A stretch of 64,000 bases of DNA. Origin: Georgenia faecalis. Its GTDB lineage: Bacteria > Actinomycetota > Actinomycetes > Actinomycetales > Actinomycetaceae. The stretch covers positions 1,736,001 through 1,800,000 of the forward strand of contig NZ_CP033325.1 of the NCBI RefSeq assembly GCF_003710105.1, written 5' to 3'. A program made the translations under genes and the position numbers. The notes under the pieces were generated by a model, which ran no database searches, was not told where the DNA came from, and worked only from the letters and a program-made list of their open reading frames with translations. Shown piece by piece: positions 1 to 8,296 of the stretch (position 1 is its first letter; each line of letters starts with the position of its first letter).

Positions 1-860
1 TCGTCTCCCTCCTCAGCCTCGTCGGCCAGGCCCAGTCGACGACCGACACCATCCTCGACATGGCCTCGGACTTCGTGCCCGAGGATGCGCTGGAGCAGCT
101 GAGGCCGATCATCGAGAGCCTCACCAGCGCCCCGGGCGCCGGGCTCGCCCTCATCATCGGTATCCTCACCGCGCTGTGGACGGCGTCGAACTACGTCAAC
201 GCCTTCGGCCGCGCGATGAACCGCATCTACGAGGTCCCCGAGGGCCGGCCGGTGTGGAAGCTGCGCCCCATCATGTACGGCATCACCGCGCTGCTCCTCG
301 TCCTCGTCGCCCTCGTCGGGCTCATGCTCGTCCTGTCGGGGCCGGTGGCCCAGGCCGTGGGGGACGCGGTCGGGCTCGGCTCGACGGCGGTGACGGTGTG
401 GAACATCGCCAAGTGGCCGGTCGTGCTCCTCGCGATCATCGTCATCGTCGCGCTGCTCTACTACTTCACCCCGAACGTCAAGCAGCCGAAGTTCCGGTGG
501 ATCAGCGTCGGGGCCGTCATCGCCATCGTGGTGGCGATCATCGCCTCCGTCGGCTTCGGCTTCTACGTCTCGAAGTTCGGCAGCTACGACGCGACGTACG
601 GCGCCCTCGCCGGCGTCATCATCTTCCTGTTCTGGCTGTGGATCATGAACGCCGTCCTGCTCTTCGGCGCGGAGCTCGACGCCGAGCTGGAGCGCGCGCG
701 CGAGCTCCAGGGCGGGATCGCCGCCGAGGAGACCATCCAGCTGCCGCCGCGGGACACCAAGGCCAGCGACAAGAAGGCCGAGCAGGAGCGCAAGGACGTC
801 GAGCGCGGTCGTGACCTGCGCCGCACCGCCGGGCGTCGGGCCAAGGCGAAGGACGAGTGA
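1..860 (+). CDS. YihY/BrkB family membrane protein (5' partial)
   Basis: The frame is open from the left edge (first full codon at base 3), so the N-terminus and first membrane helices are missing and about 285 residues remain. The family signature is visible in SNYVNAFGRAMNRIYEVPEG, followed by four or more hydrophobic segments and the conserved late motif FGSYDATYGALAGVIIFLFW, which is typical of YihY/BrkB (once misnamed ribonuclease BN). The last 60 or so residues are a charged, Lys/Arg/Glu-rich cytoplasmic tail. The molecular role of this family is not settled; it is an inner-membrane protein proposed to act as a transporter or envelope factor. Family assignment is firm, function is not. 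Confidence 0.9.
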   Translation, partial: VSLLSLVGQAQSTTDTILDMASDFVPEDALEQLRPIIESLTSAPGAGLALIIGILTALWTASNYVNAFGRAMNRIYEVPEGRPVWKLRPIMYGITALLLVLVALVGLMLVLSGPVAQAVGDAVGLGSTAVTVWNIAKWPVVLLAIIVIVALLYYFTPNVKQPKFRWISVGAVIAIVVAIIASVGFGFYVSKFGSYDATYGALAGVIIFLFWLWIMNAVLLFGAELDAELERARELQGGIAAEETIQLPPRDTKASDKKAEQERKDVERGRDLRRTAGRRAKAKDE

Positions 861-926
861 CCGTCCCCGGCGCTCGCGTCCGCGCCAGCGGATGCGAGCG
901 CCGCGGGGCGATGCCAAGTTAGGGGC

Positions 927-1097
927 ATGAGCGAGAACACCACGTCCCAGAACCCGTCCGAGCAGCCCTACGACCCGGCGAAGGACCCCGACACCGACGC
1001 CGACATGCTCGACAACCGCCGCCCCGGCAGCCCGGCACCGTCCGAGCCGGCCGAGGGGGCCGACGACCCGGCCGTCACGGGGGAGCCCGCAAGCTGA
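927..1097 (+). CDS. Small acidic, proline-rich hypothetical protein (56 aa)
   Basis: A 56-codon ORF begins MSENTTSQNPSEQPYD and ends GEPAS before TGA. It is rich in Pro, Asp, Glu and Ser, has no hydrophobic stretch, and is probably disordered. The ATG lies six bases after CAAGTT (xAnnnT), matching the leaderless start pattern seen widely in this window. It sits between the BrkB gene and the SDR gene on the same strand. I do not recognise the family. It could be a chance ORF, but the start context and the compact fit between its neighbours support a real gene. Confidence 0.5.
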   Translation: MSENTTSQNPSEQPYDPAKDPDTDADMLDNRRPGSPAPSEPAEGADDPAVTGEPAS

Positions 1098-1123
1098 GTC
1101 CGAACCACACGCAGGAACGGGGC

Positions 1124-2191
1124 ATGAGGGTCGTCGTCGTCGGGGCCACCGGCAACACGGGGACGGCCCTCATGCACGCCCTGGCGAAGGAGCCGGGCGT
1201 CACCTCCGTGGTCGGGCTGGCGCGCCGCCTGCCCGACCCGAACGTCCCGCCGTACGACCGCGCGGAGTGGGTGAGCGTCGACATCGGCGAGCCCGATCCG
1301 GGCACCGCCGAGGAGGCCGCGCTCCTCGCGAAGCTCGAGGCCGTCATGGCCGGCGCCGACGCCGTCGTCCACCTCGCGTGGCGGCTGCAGCCCGCCCGCG
1401 CCCGTGACCAGATGCGGCCGACCAACGTCGACGGCACCCGCCGGGTCGCCGCGGCGGCGGCCGCGGCGGGGGTGCCGCACCTCGTCGTCGCCTGCTCTGT
1501 AGGCGGCTACGCCCCCGTCGACGACGACGTGCCCCGCGACGAGTCGTGGCCCACGAGCGGGATGGAGACGAGCGAGTACAGCGTCGACAAGGTCGACCAG
1601 GAGCGCCTGCTCGACGAGGTCGAGCGCGCCCATCCCCAGCTGCGGGTGGCGCGGGTCCGCCCGGCGCTCATCTTCCAGGAGCGCGCGGGCTCCTCGATCG
1701 CCCGCTACTTCCTCGGGCATGCCGTACCGGTCGGGCTGCTGCGCTACGGCCGCCTGCCGTTCCTCCCGCTGCCGGCGGGCCTGCGGCTCCAGGCGGTCCA
1801 CGCCGACGACGTCGCCGACCTCTACACCCGCATCCTCCTCCAGCGCGCCACGGGCGCCTTCAACGCGGCGGCCGACGACGTCCTCACCGCGCCCGTCCTC
1901 GCCCGCGTGCTCGACCACGGCCGGCTCGTCGAGCTCCCGCCCCGCCTCGTGCGCGGCGCCCTCGCCGCGGCGTGGCACGCCTGGCTGGTCCCCATGAGCC
2001 CGGGGTGGATCGACATGGGCATGGGGGTGCCCGTCATGGACACCACCCGAGCGCGGACCGAGCTGGGCTGGCGCCCCCGACGCACCGCTGCGTCCTCCCT
2101 GCGCGAGCTCATGCGCGGGATGGCGAACGCCGACGGGATCGGGGGCAGCCCGGTGCTCTACCCCCGCGGGCTCAGCCGAGAGCGGGGATGA
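1124..2191 (+). CDS. NAD(P)-dependent epimerase/dehydratase (extended SDR)
   Basis: 355 residues. The N-terminus VVVGATGNTGTALMHAL is the Rossmann dinucleotide-binding motif (GxxGxxG variant) of extended short-chain dehydrogenases and UDP-sugar epimerases. HLAWRLQPARARDQMRPTNV resembles the region after strand 4, and SEYSVDKVDQERL carries the YxxxK-like catalytic region (Y and K four apart). The substrate is not evident; proteins of this kind act on nucleotide sugars or related carbonyl compounds in the cytoplasm. The gene is convergent with the oxidoreductase downstream and overlaps its 3' end by 20 bases. The start is the ATG after AGGAACGGGG. Confidence 0.85.
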   Translation: MRVVVVGATGNTGTALMHALAKEPGVTSVVGLARRLPDPNVPPYDRAEWVSVDIGEPDPGTAEEAALLAKLEAVMAGADAVVHLAWRLQPARARDQMRPTNVDGTRRVAAAAAAAGVPHLVVACSVGGYAPVDDDVPRDESWPTSGMETSEYSVDKVDQERLLDEVERAHPQLRVARVRPALIFQERAGSSIARYFLGHAVPVGLLRYGRLPFLPLPAGLRLQAVHADDVADLYTRILLQRATGAFNAAADDVLTAPVLARVLDHGRLVELPPRLVRGALAAAWHAWLVPMSPGWIDMGMGVPVMDTTRARTELGWRPRRTAASSLRELMRGMANADGIGGSPVLYPRGLSRERG

Positions 2192-3167
2192 CCTCGCGCT
2201 CGAAGAGCTCGATGGCCGACGTGTCGTAGGCGGCCTCGGGGAAGTAGTAGATGCCGTAGGTCATGCCGGCCTCGCGCAGCGCCGTGAGCTTCTCGACGAT
2301 CTGCTCGGGCGTGCCGTACGCCGGCATGTCCCGGAAGCCGCGGAGCTGACCCGCGACCGCGTCGGCGTCCATGTACCGGCCCAGGCGGTCCGCGAGGGCG
2401 TCCATCCGTTCGGCGACCTCGGCCTCCGTCGCGCCGATCATCACGTTGTAGTTGGCCGACCGGGCGATGGCGTCGAAGTCGGTGCCCTCGCTGCGGCAGT
2501 GCTCGGCGAGGATCGCCGACTTGTGCGTGAACCCCTCGAGCGTGCCGTCGAAGTTCGTGTACCGCGCGTACTTCGCCGCGATCCGCAGGGTGACCTTCTC
2601 CCCGCCGCCGGCGATCCACAGCGGCACCCCACCGGCCTGGCGGGGGAGCGGGCGGCAGATCGCGCCGTCGACCTGGTAGTGCTCGCCGTCCAGCGTGGCG
2701 ACGCCCTCCGTCCACGCCTGCCGCATGATCTGCACGCCCTCGTCGAGCATGGCCAGGCGCACGCCGGCGCGGGGGAACCCGTAGCCGTAGGCGCGCCACT
2801 CGTGCTCGTACCAGCCGGCGCCGATGCCCATCTCGAGCCGGCCGCCGCTGACGTGGTCCACCGTCGCCGCCACCTTGGCGAGGTACATGGGGTTGCGGTA
2901 CGCCATGCACGTGCACATCTGGCCCAGGCGCACCCGCTCGGTCGACGCCGCCAGCGCGGACATGAGGGTCCACGCCTCGTGGGTGGCCTCCTCGCTGGGG
3001 ACCGGCGTGGTGTGGAAGTGGTCGTAGACCCACACCGACTCCCACGGGCCGGCGTCGGCGCGCTGCGCCAGCCGCTTCATGGTGGGCCACTGCTCCGCCT
3101 CGTCGACACCGACGAGGTCGAAGCGCCAGCCCTGGGGGATGAACATGCCGAAGCGCATCGAGGTCAT
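2172..3167 (-). CDS. LLM-class F420-dependent oxidoreductase
   Basis: 331 residues from the chosen start (MTSMRFGMFIPQGWR). The bacterial luciferase-like monooxygenase fold is recognisable from the opening strand FGMFIPQGW, VWVYDHFHTTPVP, RVRLGQMCTCMAYRNP and LEMGIGAGWYEHEW. These features fit the F420-dependent subgroup common in actinobacteria, which reduces or oxidises small organic substrates; the substrate cannot be read from sequence. The ATG at 3167 lies seven bases after TAGGCT on the minus strand, the leaderless pattern. Upstream Met codons exist in the frame, but the extra residues are low-complexity and have no family counterpart. Divergent from the next gene. Confidence 0.87.
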   Translation of the reverse strand: MTSMRFGMFIPQGWRFDLVGVDEAEQWPTMKRLAQRADAGPWESVWVYDHFHTTPVPSEEATHEAWTLMSALAASTERVRLGQMCTCMAYRNPMYLAKVAATVDHVSGGRLEMGIGAGWYEHEWRAYGYGFPRAGVRLAMLDEGVQIMRQAWTEGVATLDGEHYQVDGAICRPLPRQAGGVPLWIAGGGEKVTLRIAAKYARYTNFDGTLEGFTHKSAILAEHCRSEGTDFDAIARSANYNVMIGATEAEVAERMDALADRLGRYMDADAVAGQLRGFRDMPAYGTPEQIVEKLTALREAGMTYGIYYFPEAAYDTSAIELFEREVIPALG

Positions 3168-3255
3168 GATCATCAGCCTACGGTCGCTCGGCGTGCACCG
3201 CCGTCGGAGCGGTGGTGAGGTGGAGCCCCCACGCGTCGCACGCACCGGAGGCGTC

Positions 3256-3771
3256 ATGCCCGCAGTACCCGAGCACCTCGACGGCCATCTTCTCGGTCTC
3301 TACCTCGGCGACCACCTCGCCGGCGCCGCGGGCGGCATCAACCGGTTCGAGCGGCTCGCCAAGACCTGGGACGACCGGCCCTTCGGGAAGGACTTCGCCA
3401 TGCTCGCGACCGAGGTGGGCGAGGAGGCCCGCCTGCTCCGCGAGACGATCGACCTCCTCGGCGTCGCGCCCCGCCGCCCCCGCCAGCTCGCCGCCATGCT
3501 GGGTGAGCGGGCCGCGCGGCTCGTGGCCCACGGGCGGCCGTTCCAGCGCTCGCCCATGGGGCTGCTCCTCGAGATCGAGGTGATGCGGGGAGCCGTCATG
3601 GCCAAGCGGGGGCTGTGGCAGACGCTCTCCGACCTCAGCGACGACCTCGACCTGCCGGGCGACGCCTACGACACGCTGGTCGAGCGCTCGGACGAGCAGG
3701 TCCAGGTGCTCGACCGGGTCCACGCCGAGGTGCGCACCCGCGCGTTCCGGGTGCCGCCGGCGCGCCGCTGA
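3256..3771 (+). CDS. Hypothetical all-helical cytoplasmic protein (171 aa)
   Basis: 171 residues from MPAVPEHLDGHLLGLY. The sequence is charged and helical without membrane segments or signal peptide. It contains RFERLAKTWDDRPFGKDFAM and a C-terminal helix pair (LVERSDEQVQVLDRVHAEV). It resembles uncharacterised actinobacterial proteins of four-helix character, but I cannot name a Pfam family with confidence. The ATG at 3256 follows CGGAGG by a few bases; an in-frame extension upstream overlaps the divergent oxidoreductase promoter and is unlikely to be used. No function is proposed. Confidence 0.7.
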   Translation: MPAVPEHLDGHLLGLYLGDHLAGAAGGINRFERLAKTWDDRPFGKDFAMLATEVGEEARLLRETIDLLGVAPRRPRQLAAMLGERAARLVAHGRPFQRSPMGLLLEIEVMRGAVMAKRGLWQTLSDLSDDLDLPGDAYDTLVERSDEQVQVLDRVHAEVRTRAFRVPPARR

Positions 3772-3850
3772 CCGGCCGGGTGGCGGGGCACCGGTCACGC
3801 GCTGCCGGACCTGCGACGTGCCCGCCCCACCGTTGCGTAGGCTGGCGGGC

Positions 3851-4462
3851 GTGAGCACGCAGCGTGAGGTCGACACGGTGGTCGACCGCGTCTGGACGAT
3901 CCCCAACGTCATCAGCGTCCTGCGGCTGCTCCTGGTCCCGGTGTTCGCCTGGCTCATCCTCTCGGGGCACGACGTCGCCGCGCTGGTCGTCCTCGCCGTC
4001 GCGGGGGCGAGCGACTGGCTCGACGGGTTCATCGCCCGGCGGCTGAACCAGACGAGCCGCCTCGGGCAGATGCTCGACCCCGCCGCCGACCGCCTGTACA
4101 TCTTCGTCACGCTCATCGGCCTGGCGTACCGCGAGCTCGTCCCCTGGTGGCTGGTGGGGGTCATCGTGCTGCGCGAGCTCGTCCTCGCGGGGATGATCCC
4201 GATCCTCCTGCGGTACGGGTACGGGCCGCTGCCCGTGCACATGGCCGGCAAGGCCGGCACGTTCGGCCTCATGTACGCCTTCCCGCTGCTCCTGCTCGCC
4301 ACGGTCCCCGGGGCGGTGGGTGACGCGGCGTGGATCGTCGGCTGGGCCAGCGCCCTGTGGGGGGTCGGGCTGTACTGGTTCGCCTGCCTCCTCTACGTCG
4401 AGCAGGTGGTGGCGATCGCCCGCCGCGAGCGAGGCGGCCGTACCTGGGCGGGACCGGCGTGA
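3851..4462 (+). CDS. CDP-alcohol phosphatidyltransferase family protein
   Basis: 203 residues. The CDP-alcohol phosphotransferase signature DGxxAR-x8-GxxxDxxxD is present as DGFIARRLNQTSRLGQMLDP followed by AAD, with the metal-binding aspartates intact. Several membrane helices surround it. Enzymes of this family make phosphatidylglycerol phosphate, phosphatidylinositol phosphate or cardiolipin from CDP-diacylglycerol at the inner membrane. The neighbours (DUF881, DUF1290, DUF881, garA) match the mycobacterial locus that begins with pgsA2, so this is probably its orthologue. The GTG start is seven bases after TAGGCT (3838-3843), a leaderless promoter. The stop overlaps the next start (GTGA). 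Confidence 0.9.
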   Translation: MSTQREVDTVVDRVWTIPNVISVLRLLLVPVFAWLILSGHDVAALVVLAVAGASDWLDGFIARRLNQTSRLGQMLDPAADRLYIFVTLIGLAYRELVPWWLVGVIVLRELVLAGMIPILLRYGYGPLPVHMAGKAGTFGLMYAFPLLLLATVPGAVGDAAWIVGWASALWGVGLYWFACLLYVEQVVAIARRERGGRTWAGPA

Positions 4463-5289
4463 CCGTCCGACGCGACGTGTCGATGACCCTCCTGCGGGAG
4501 GTCACCGAGCGCCCCCTCGACCCGGGGTACGCGGAGGCGGCGGCGCGCAAGGCGCGCGGCGAGGCACCCATGCAGCCCGTGTGGCGCCGGGTCGTCGTCG
4601 TCGTGCTCGCGGCGGTCCTTGGGATGGGCTCGGTGTGGGCGGCCCGGGAGCTGCGGGCCCCGCAGGAGAGCACCACCCAGGCGCGGACGCTGCTCATGAC
4701 GGAGATCGCGGAACGGGGGGAGCGCCGGGAGGCGATGCTCGCCGACAACGCGGCCACGACGGCCCAGATCCAGACGCTCCAGCAGCAGGGGCTGGAGGGC
4801 GCGGACGACGCGGTCGTCGAGCGCCTCGCGCTCCTCGGGGTCGGCGCCGGCACCGCGGCCGTCTCCGGCCCGGGCGTCGTGGTCACCCTCGACGACTCCG
4901 CGGAGGCGCAGGAGGGCCTGCCCGGCTCGGAGCAGGGCTACGTCCTCGACCGGGACCTCCAGGTGGTGACGAACGAGCTGTGGTCCGGGGGTGCGGAGGC
5001 GGTGGCGATCAACGGGCACCGGCTCACCACGCTCAGCGCGATCCGCTCGGCGGGGCGGGCGATCCTCGCCGACCTTGCCCCGCTGGCGCGCCCCTACGTC
5101 GTCGAGGCGATCGGTGACCCCACCGAGCTCCAGGAGAGCCTCGCGCGCAGCTCCGCTGGCGCCCACCTCGCGCTCCTGCGGGACACCTACGGCATCACGG
5201 TCGACATCCGACGCGAGGACCGCCTCGAGCTCCCCGCGAGCCCGGTGCGGATCCTGCGCTACGCGCAGGCACTGGAGGGGGAGGGCTGA
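4459..5289 (+). CDS. DUF881 family membrane-anchored protein (first copy)
   Basis: 276 residues from the GTG that overlaps the previous stop; an ATG eight codons later (MTLLREV) is an alternative. One N-terminal membrane segment (VVVVVLAAVLGMGSVWA) is followed by a coiled region and the DUF881 domain, with the hallmarks SGPGVVVTLDD, VTNELWSGGAEAVAINGHRL and PYVVEAIGDP. DUF881 proteins are of unknown function, are probably extracytoplasmic and occur in pairs around a DUF1290 gene in many Gram-positives. The gene is translationally coupled to the phosphatidyltransferase and to the following DUF1290 gene. Confidence 0.9.
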   Translation: MTVRRDVSMTLLREVTERPLDPGYAEAAARKARGEAPMQPVWRRVVVVVLAAVLGMGSVWAARELRAPQESTTQARTLLMTEIAERGERREAMLADNAATTAQIQTLQQQGLEGADDAVVERLALLGVGAGTAAVSGPGVVVTLDDSAEAQEGLPGSEQGYVLDRDLQVVTNELWSGGAEAVAINGHRLTTLSAIRSAGRAILADLAPLARPYVVEAIGDPTELQESLARSSAGAHLALLRDTYGITVDIRREDRLELPASPVRILRYAQALEGEG

Positions 5290-5291
5290 CC

Positions 5292-5624
5292 ATGCTGGCC
5301 ATACTCGGGCTCATCATCGGCGTGGTCGCCGGGCTCGTCCTCGAACCGACGGTCCCGCCTGGCCTGCAGCCCTACCTGCCGATCGCCGTCGTCGCCGCGC
5401 TCGACGCCCTCTTCGGAGCGGCGCGCGCCTACCTCGACGGCGTCTTCGACGACCGGGTCTTCGTCGTCTCCTTCTCCTTCAACGTCGTCATCGCGGCGCT
5501 CATCGTCTTCCTCGGCGACCAGCTCGGCGTCGGCACCCAGCTGAGCACCGCCGTCGTCGTCGTCCTCGGCATCCGGATCTTCTCCAACGCGGCGTCGATC
5601 CGCCGGCAGATCTTCCGGGCATGA
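5292..5624 (+). CDS. DUF1290 small membrane protein (SbpA-like)
   Basis: 110 residues with three hydrophobic segments and the characteristic start LAILGLIIGVVAGLVLEPTV, then PYLPIAVVAALDALFGAARA. This matches the small basic protein family DUF1290, found between two DUF881 genes in mycobacteria (Rv1824) and firmicutes. Function is unknown; context suggests a membrane component of the same envelope or division-related unit. It begins three bases after the preceding stop, and its own stop overlaps the next ATG (ATGA), so the genes are tightly coupled. Confidence 0.9.
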   Translation: MLAILGLIIGVVAGLVLEPTVPPGLQPYLPIAVVAALDALFGAARAYLDGVFDDRVFVVSFSFNVVIAALIVFLGDQLGVGTQLSTAVVVVLGIRIFSNAASIRRQIFRA

Positions 5625-6364
5625 GCACGGCACCCGGCGGCACGCACCGTGCGCGCGAGCGGCTCAAGGACCTCTTCCTGCACCCGCGCCGCAGCTGGGT
5701 GCACGTGCTCATCGTGCTGCTCTGCGTGGGTGTGGGGTTCGCGCTCGTCGCGCAGGTCCGCCAGACCCAGGGCGACACTCTGAGCACCATGCGCGAGGAC
5801 GACCTCGTGCGACTGCTCGACGAGCTCACCGAGCGGAACAACGAGCTCGCCCGGGAGGGGACGGAGCTGCGCCGGGAGCTCGCCGAGCTCGAGTCGGGGT
5901 CGAGCTCCCGCGCGGCGGCCAAGGCGGCGGCGGAGGCGCAGGCCCAGGTCGAGGGCATCCTCGCCGGGACGTTGCCGGTGGAGGGCCCCGGGGTCGTCCT
6001 GCGGATCAGCGACCCGGGAGCCGAGGTGCCCGCGGCCACCCTCGTCACGGTGCTCGAGGAGCTGCGTAACGCCGGAGCCGAGGCCGTGGAGCTCTCCGGC
6101 CAGCGGATGACGGCGTCGAGCTGGATCACCGTGGGCGACGACGGCGTCGTCGTGTCCGGGACCCTCGTCCAGCCGCCGTACGTCTGGCGGGCGATCGGTG
6201 ATCCGCAGACACTCGCGGTGGCGCTGGACATCCCCGGCGGGGCGCTGGCCTCGATCCGCACGGCCGGCGGCACGGCGGCGCTCGAGCAGCTCGAGCGGGT
6301 CGAGATCACCGCAACCCGGACCCTCGAGGAACCGGAGCACGCGGTTCCGGCGGACGTCCCATGA
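5621..6364 (+). CDS. DUF881 family membrane-anchored protein (second copy)
   Basis: 247 residues, starting at the ATG inside the ATGA overlap with the DUF1290 gene. One N-terminal membrane segment (VHVLIVLLCVGVGFALVAQ) precedes a coiled coil (about residues 50-100, rich in Glu/Leu/Arg) and a DUF881 domain with VEGPGVVLRISDPG, LRNAGAEAVELSGQRM and PPYVWRAIGDP. It is a paralogue of the protein two genes upstream. In mycobacteria the next gene would be gcvH; here garA follows directly after 94 bases. Confidence 0.9.
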   Translation: MSTAPGGTHRARERLKDLFLHPRRSWVHVLIVLLCVGVGFALVAQVRQTQGDTLSTMREDDLVRLLDELTERNNELAREGTELRRELAELESGSSSRAAAKAAAEAQAQVEGILAGTLPVEGPGVVLRISDPGAEVPAATLVTVLEELRNAGAEAVELSGQRMTASSWITVGDDGVVVSGTLVQPPYVWRAIGDPQTLAVALDIPGGALASIRTAGGTAALEQLERVEITATRTLEEPEHAVPADVP

Positions 6365-6410
6365 GACGGCCTCCGCCCCCATGGGGTGTAACGGGGGGCA
6401 CGTTGCCAAC

Positions 6411-6451
6411 TATGGTGGTCTCAGGGGGCCGGCGGATTTCAGGCAAGGAGG
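6411..6451 (+). promoter_or_regulatory. Candidate promoter -10 and strong RBS of garA
   Basis: TATGGT at 6411-6416 fits a -10 box, and AAGGAGG at 6445-6451 is a near-perfect Shine-Dalgarno seven bases before the garA ATG at 6459. This distinguishes garA from the many leaderless genes around it and supports a leader of about 35 nt. No clear -35 was found. Confidence 0.5.
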
Positions 6452-6458
6452 CGGGGAC

Positions 6459-6914
6459 ATGAGTCACGTAGAGCCGCACGACTCGGCGAGCACGACGGCC
6501 CGCTTCGGTGGTCTCACCGAGGTGGAGCACGACGTTCCTGGCCGCACGGGACTGGCCCAGGAGGACCTCGCGGCGGTCGAGGCGCTCCCGCCCGGGCACG
6601 CGCTCCTCATCGTCCAGCGCGGGCCGAACGCGGGGTCCCGTTTCCTCCTCGACGCTGACCGCACCCTGGCCGGACGCCACCCGAGCACGGACATCTTCCT
6701 CGACGACGTCACCGTCTCCCGCCGGCACGCCGAGTTCATCGCCGACGAGGGCGGCCACTCCGTGCGGGACGTGGGGTCCCTCAACGGCACCTACGTCAAC
6801 CGGGAGCGGATCGACGTCGTCGTCCTGCGCGCCGGTGACGAGGTCCAGATCGGCAAGTACCGCCTCACGTACCACCCGAGCCCCTCGCGCGCCGAGGGCG
6901 CCGGACACCAGTGA
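6459..6914 (+). CDS. garA: FHA-domain regulator GarA/OdhI-like
   Basis: 151 residues. The C-terminal half is a classic forkhead-associated domain (about residues 50-140) with the phosphothreonine-binding residues GR (LAGRHPSTD), SRRH (TVSRRHAEF) and NGT (GSLNGTYVN). The N-terminal arm carries a Thr pair near residues 12-13 (STTARF), loosely like the kinase-phosphorylated ETTSVF motif of GarA/OdhI; that equivalence is inference. Members of this family inhibit 2-oxoglutarate dehydrogenase and tune glutamate metabolism under control of Ser/Thr kinases. Synteny with ftsR and a DUF151 gene matches Rv1827-Rv1829. The strong RBS AAGGAGG fixes the start. Confidence 0.88.
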   Translation: MSHVEPHDSASTTARFGGLTEVEHDVPGRTGLAQEDLAAVEALPPGHALLIVQRGPNAGSRFLLDADRTLAGRHPSTDIFLDDVTVSRRHAEFIADEGGHSVRDVGSLNGTYVNRERIDVVVLRAGDEVQIGKYRLTYHPSPSRAEGAGHQ

Positions 6915-7705
6915 GCCCGGCAGCACGATCCCGGACGGCAGCGGGGGCGCAGGACAGCGCGGCGGCGGACACCCAGGGCACTCCCGGCGACGGCGCCCCG
7001 GCTCCGTGGCCCGCGGGGGCGTCCACGACCGCGAGCATGAGCATCGGCGCGGTTCTCGCGGTGCTCCAGCCGGAGTTCCCGACCGTCCGGGTCTCCAAGC
7101 TCCGCTTCCTCGAGGAGCAGGGCCTCGTCAACCCGAGCCGCACCGGCTCGGGGTACCGGATGTACAGCCAGGCCGACGTCGAGCGCCTCCGGTTCGCCCT
7201 CGCCGCGCAGCGGGACAGCTTCCTGCCGCTGCGCGTGATCCGCGAGCAGCTCGCGGACCTCGACGCCGGTCGCCCGGTCGAGCTCGCGCCGGGGACGCGC
7301 GTGGTGGCCCGCGACGGCGAGCTCGTCACCCCGCGTGCCTCCGCGCGGGTGAGCGCGGGCGAGATCGCCGACCTCACCGGTGCGAGCCTGGCGGAGGTCG
7401 AGGCGATCGCCGAGGCCGGCGTCCTCGTCCCGGACGCCCGCGGGCGCTATCCGGGGCGGGCGGTGCAGGTGGTCCAGGCGGCCCGCGCGCTCGCCCGGCA
7501 CGGCATCCCGCCGCGGCACCTTCGCACGGTCCGCACCGCCGCCGAGCGCGAGGCCGACGTCATCGACCAGGTCGTCGCGCCCGAACGGGCTCAGCGTTCG
7601 GGGGCCGCCCGCGAACGCAGCGCCGCCAAGGCGGGGGAGCTGGCGGAGCTGTACGCGACCCTGCACGCCGAGCTGCTCCGCGCCGCCGTCGACGAGCTCC
7701 GCTGA
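6911..7705 (+). CDS. ftsR: MerR-family regulator FtsR
   Basis: 264 residues, GTG start overlapping the garA stop (GTGA). An N-terminal disordered arm of about 40 residues leads to a MerR winged-helix domain (SIGAVLAVLQPEFPTVRVSK, then FLEEQGLVNPSRTGSGYRMY). The middle has a second helical segment (SAGEIADLTGASLAEVEAI), and the C-terminus is a dimerising helix. Orthologues (Rv1828; FtsR of Corynebacterium) activate ftsZ and control cell division. The gene order garA-ftsR-DUF151-MerR is the strongest support for the name. Co-transcribed with garA. Confidence 0.88.
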   Translation: MSPAARSRTAAGAQDSAAADTQGTPGDGAPAPWPAGASTTASMSIGAVLAVLQPEFPTVRVSKLRFLEEQGLVNPSRTGSGYRMYSQADVERLRFALAAQRDSFLPLRVIREQLADLDAGRPVELAPGTRVVARDGELVTPRASARVSAGEIADLTGASLAEVEAIAEAGVLVPDARGRYPGRAVQVVQAARALARHGIPPRHLRTVRTAAEREADVIDQVVAPERAQRSGAARERSAAKAGELAELYATLHAELLRAAVDELR

Positions 7706-7779
7706 CGCCGCGCGGTGCGCCGCGCGGTGCTCGGCGCGTTCCGCGCGCGTTCGCCAGCACCGCGGCGTAGCGTCGTGGC

Positions 7780-8247
7780 ATGCGCGAGATGGATGTGCTC
7801 GGGGTCCGGGTGAGCATCCCGGAGAACGAGGTCGTCGTCGTGCTGGCGGACCGGGTCGGCCCGATCGTGCTGCCGATCGTCATCGGTCCCCGAGAGGGAG
7901 CCTCGATCGCGTCCGCCCAGGCGGGCATCGTCCCCCAGCGCCCGCAGACCCACGACCTGCTCGTGGCCGTGCTCGCCGCCACCGGGGTGCGGCTCGACGA
8001 GGTGCACGTGACGAGCCTGGAGTCGGGGACGTTCCACGCCGAGCTGCTGCTCTCCAACGGCCATCGGGTGGATGCGCGTCCGTCGGACGCCATCGCGCTG
8101 GCATTGCGCGTGCACTGCCCGGTCCTGTGCGAGGAGGACGTGCTCACGGCCGCCGGCGTCGCCATGGAGACCGACGACGACGGGGAGGTCGTCGAGCAGT
8201 TCCGCCACTTCCTCGAGCACGTCGACCCCGCCGACTTCGCCGACTGA
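7780..8247 (+). CDS. Bifunctional nuclease family protein (DUF151)
   Basis: 155 residues. The DUF151 pattern is evident: an opening beta strand MDVLGVRVSIPEN, LPIVIGPREGASIASAQAG, RPQTHDLLVAVL, SGTFHAELLLSNG and RPSDAIALALRVHCPV. Plant and bacterial relatives have RNase and DNase activity, but the actinobacterial role is unknown. It corresponds to Rv1829. The ATG is six bases after TAGCGT (7768-7773), so it is probably leaderless with its own promoter despite lying between two MerR genes. Confidence 0.9.
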   Translation: MREMDVLGVRVSIPENEVVVVLADRVGPIVLPIVIGPREGASIASAQAGIVPQRPQTHDLLVAVLAATGVRLDEVHVTSLESGTFHAELLLSNGHRVDARPSDAIALALRVHCPVLCEEDVLTAAGVAMETDDDGEVVEQFRHFLEHVDPADFAD

Positions 8248-8279
8248 CGGCGGGCGGGGGAGCGTGGTGCGGACCGACG

Positions 8280-8296
8280 CTCAACCTCGAGTTGAG
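8280..8296. promoter_or_regulatory. MerR-type inverted repeat (6-5-6)
   Basis: CTCAAC-CTCGA-GTTGAG is a perfect 6-bp inverted repeat with a 5-bp spacer, followed at once by GGTAAGAC, which contains a possible -10 (TAAGAC, 8299-8304). MerR-family operators have this size and CTCAA/TTGAG-like arms. It lies between a DUF151 gene and a MerR gene and close to ftsR, so either regulator is a candidate binder (inference). Confidence 0.45.
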
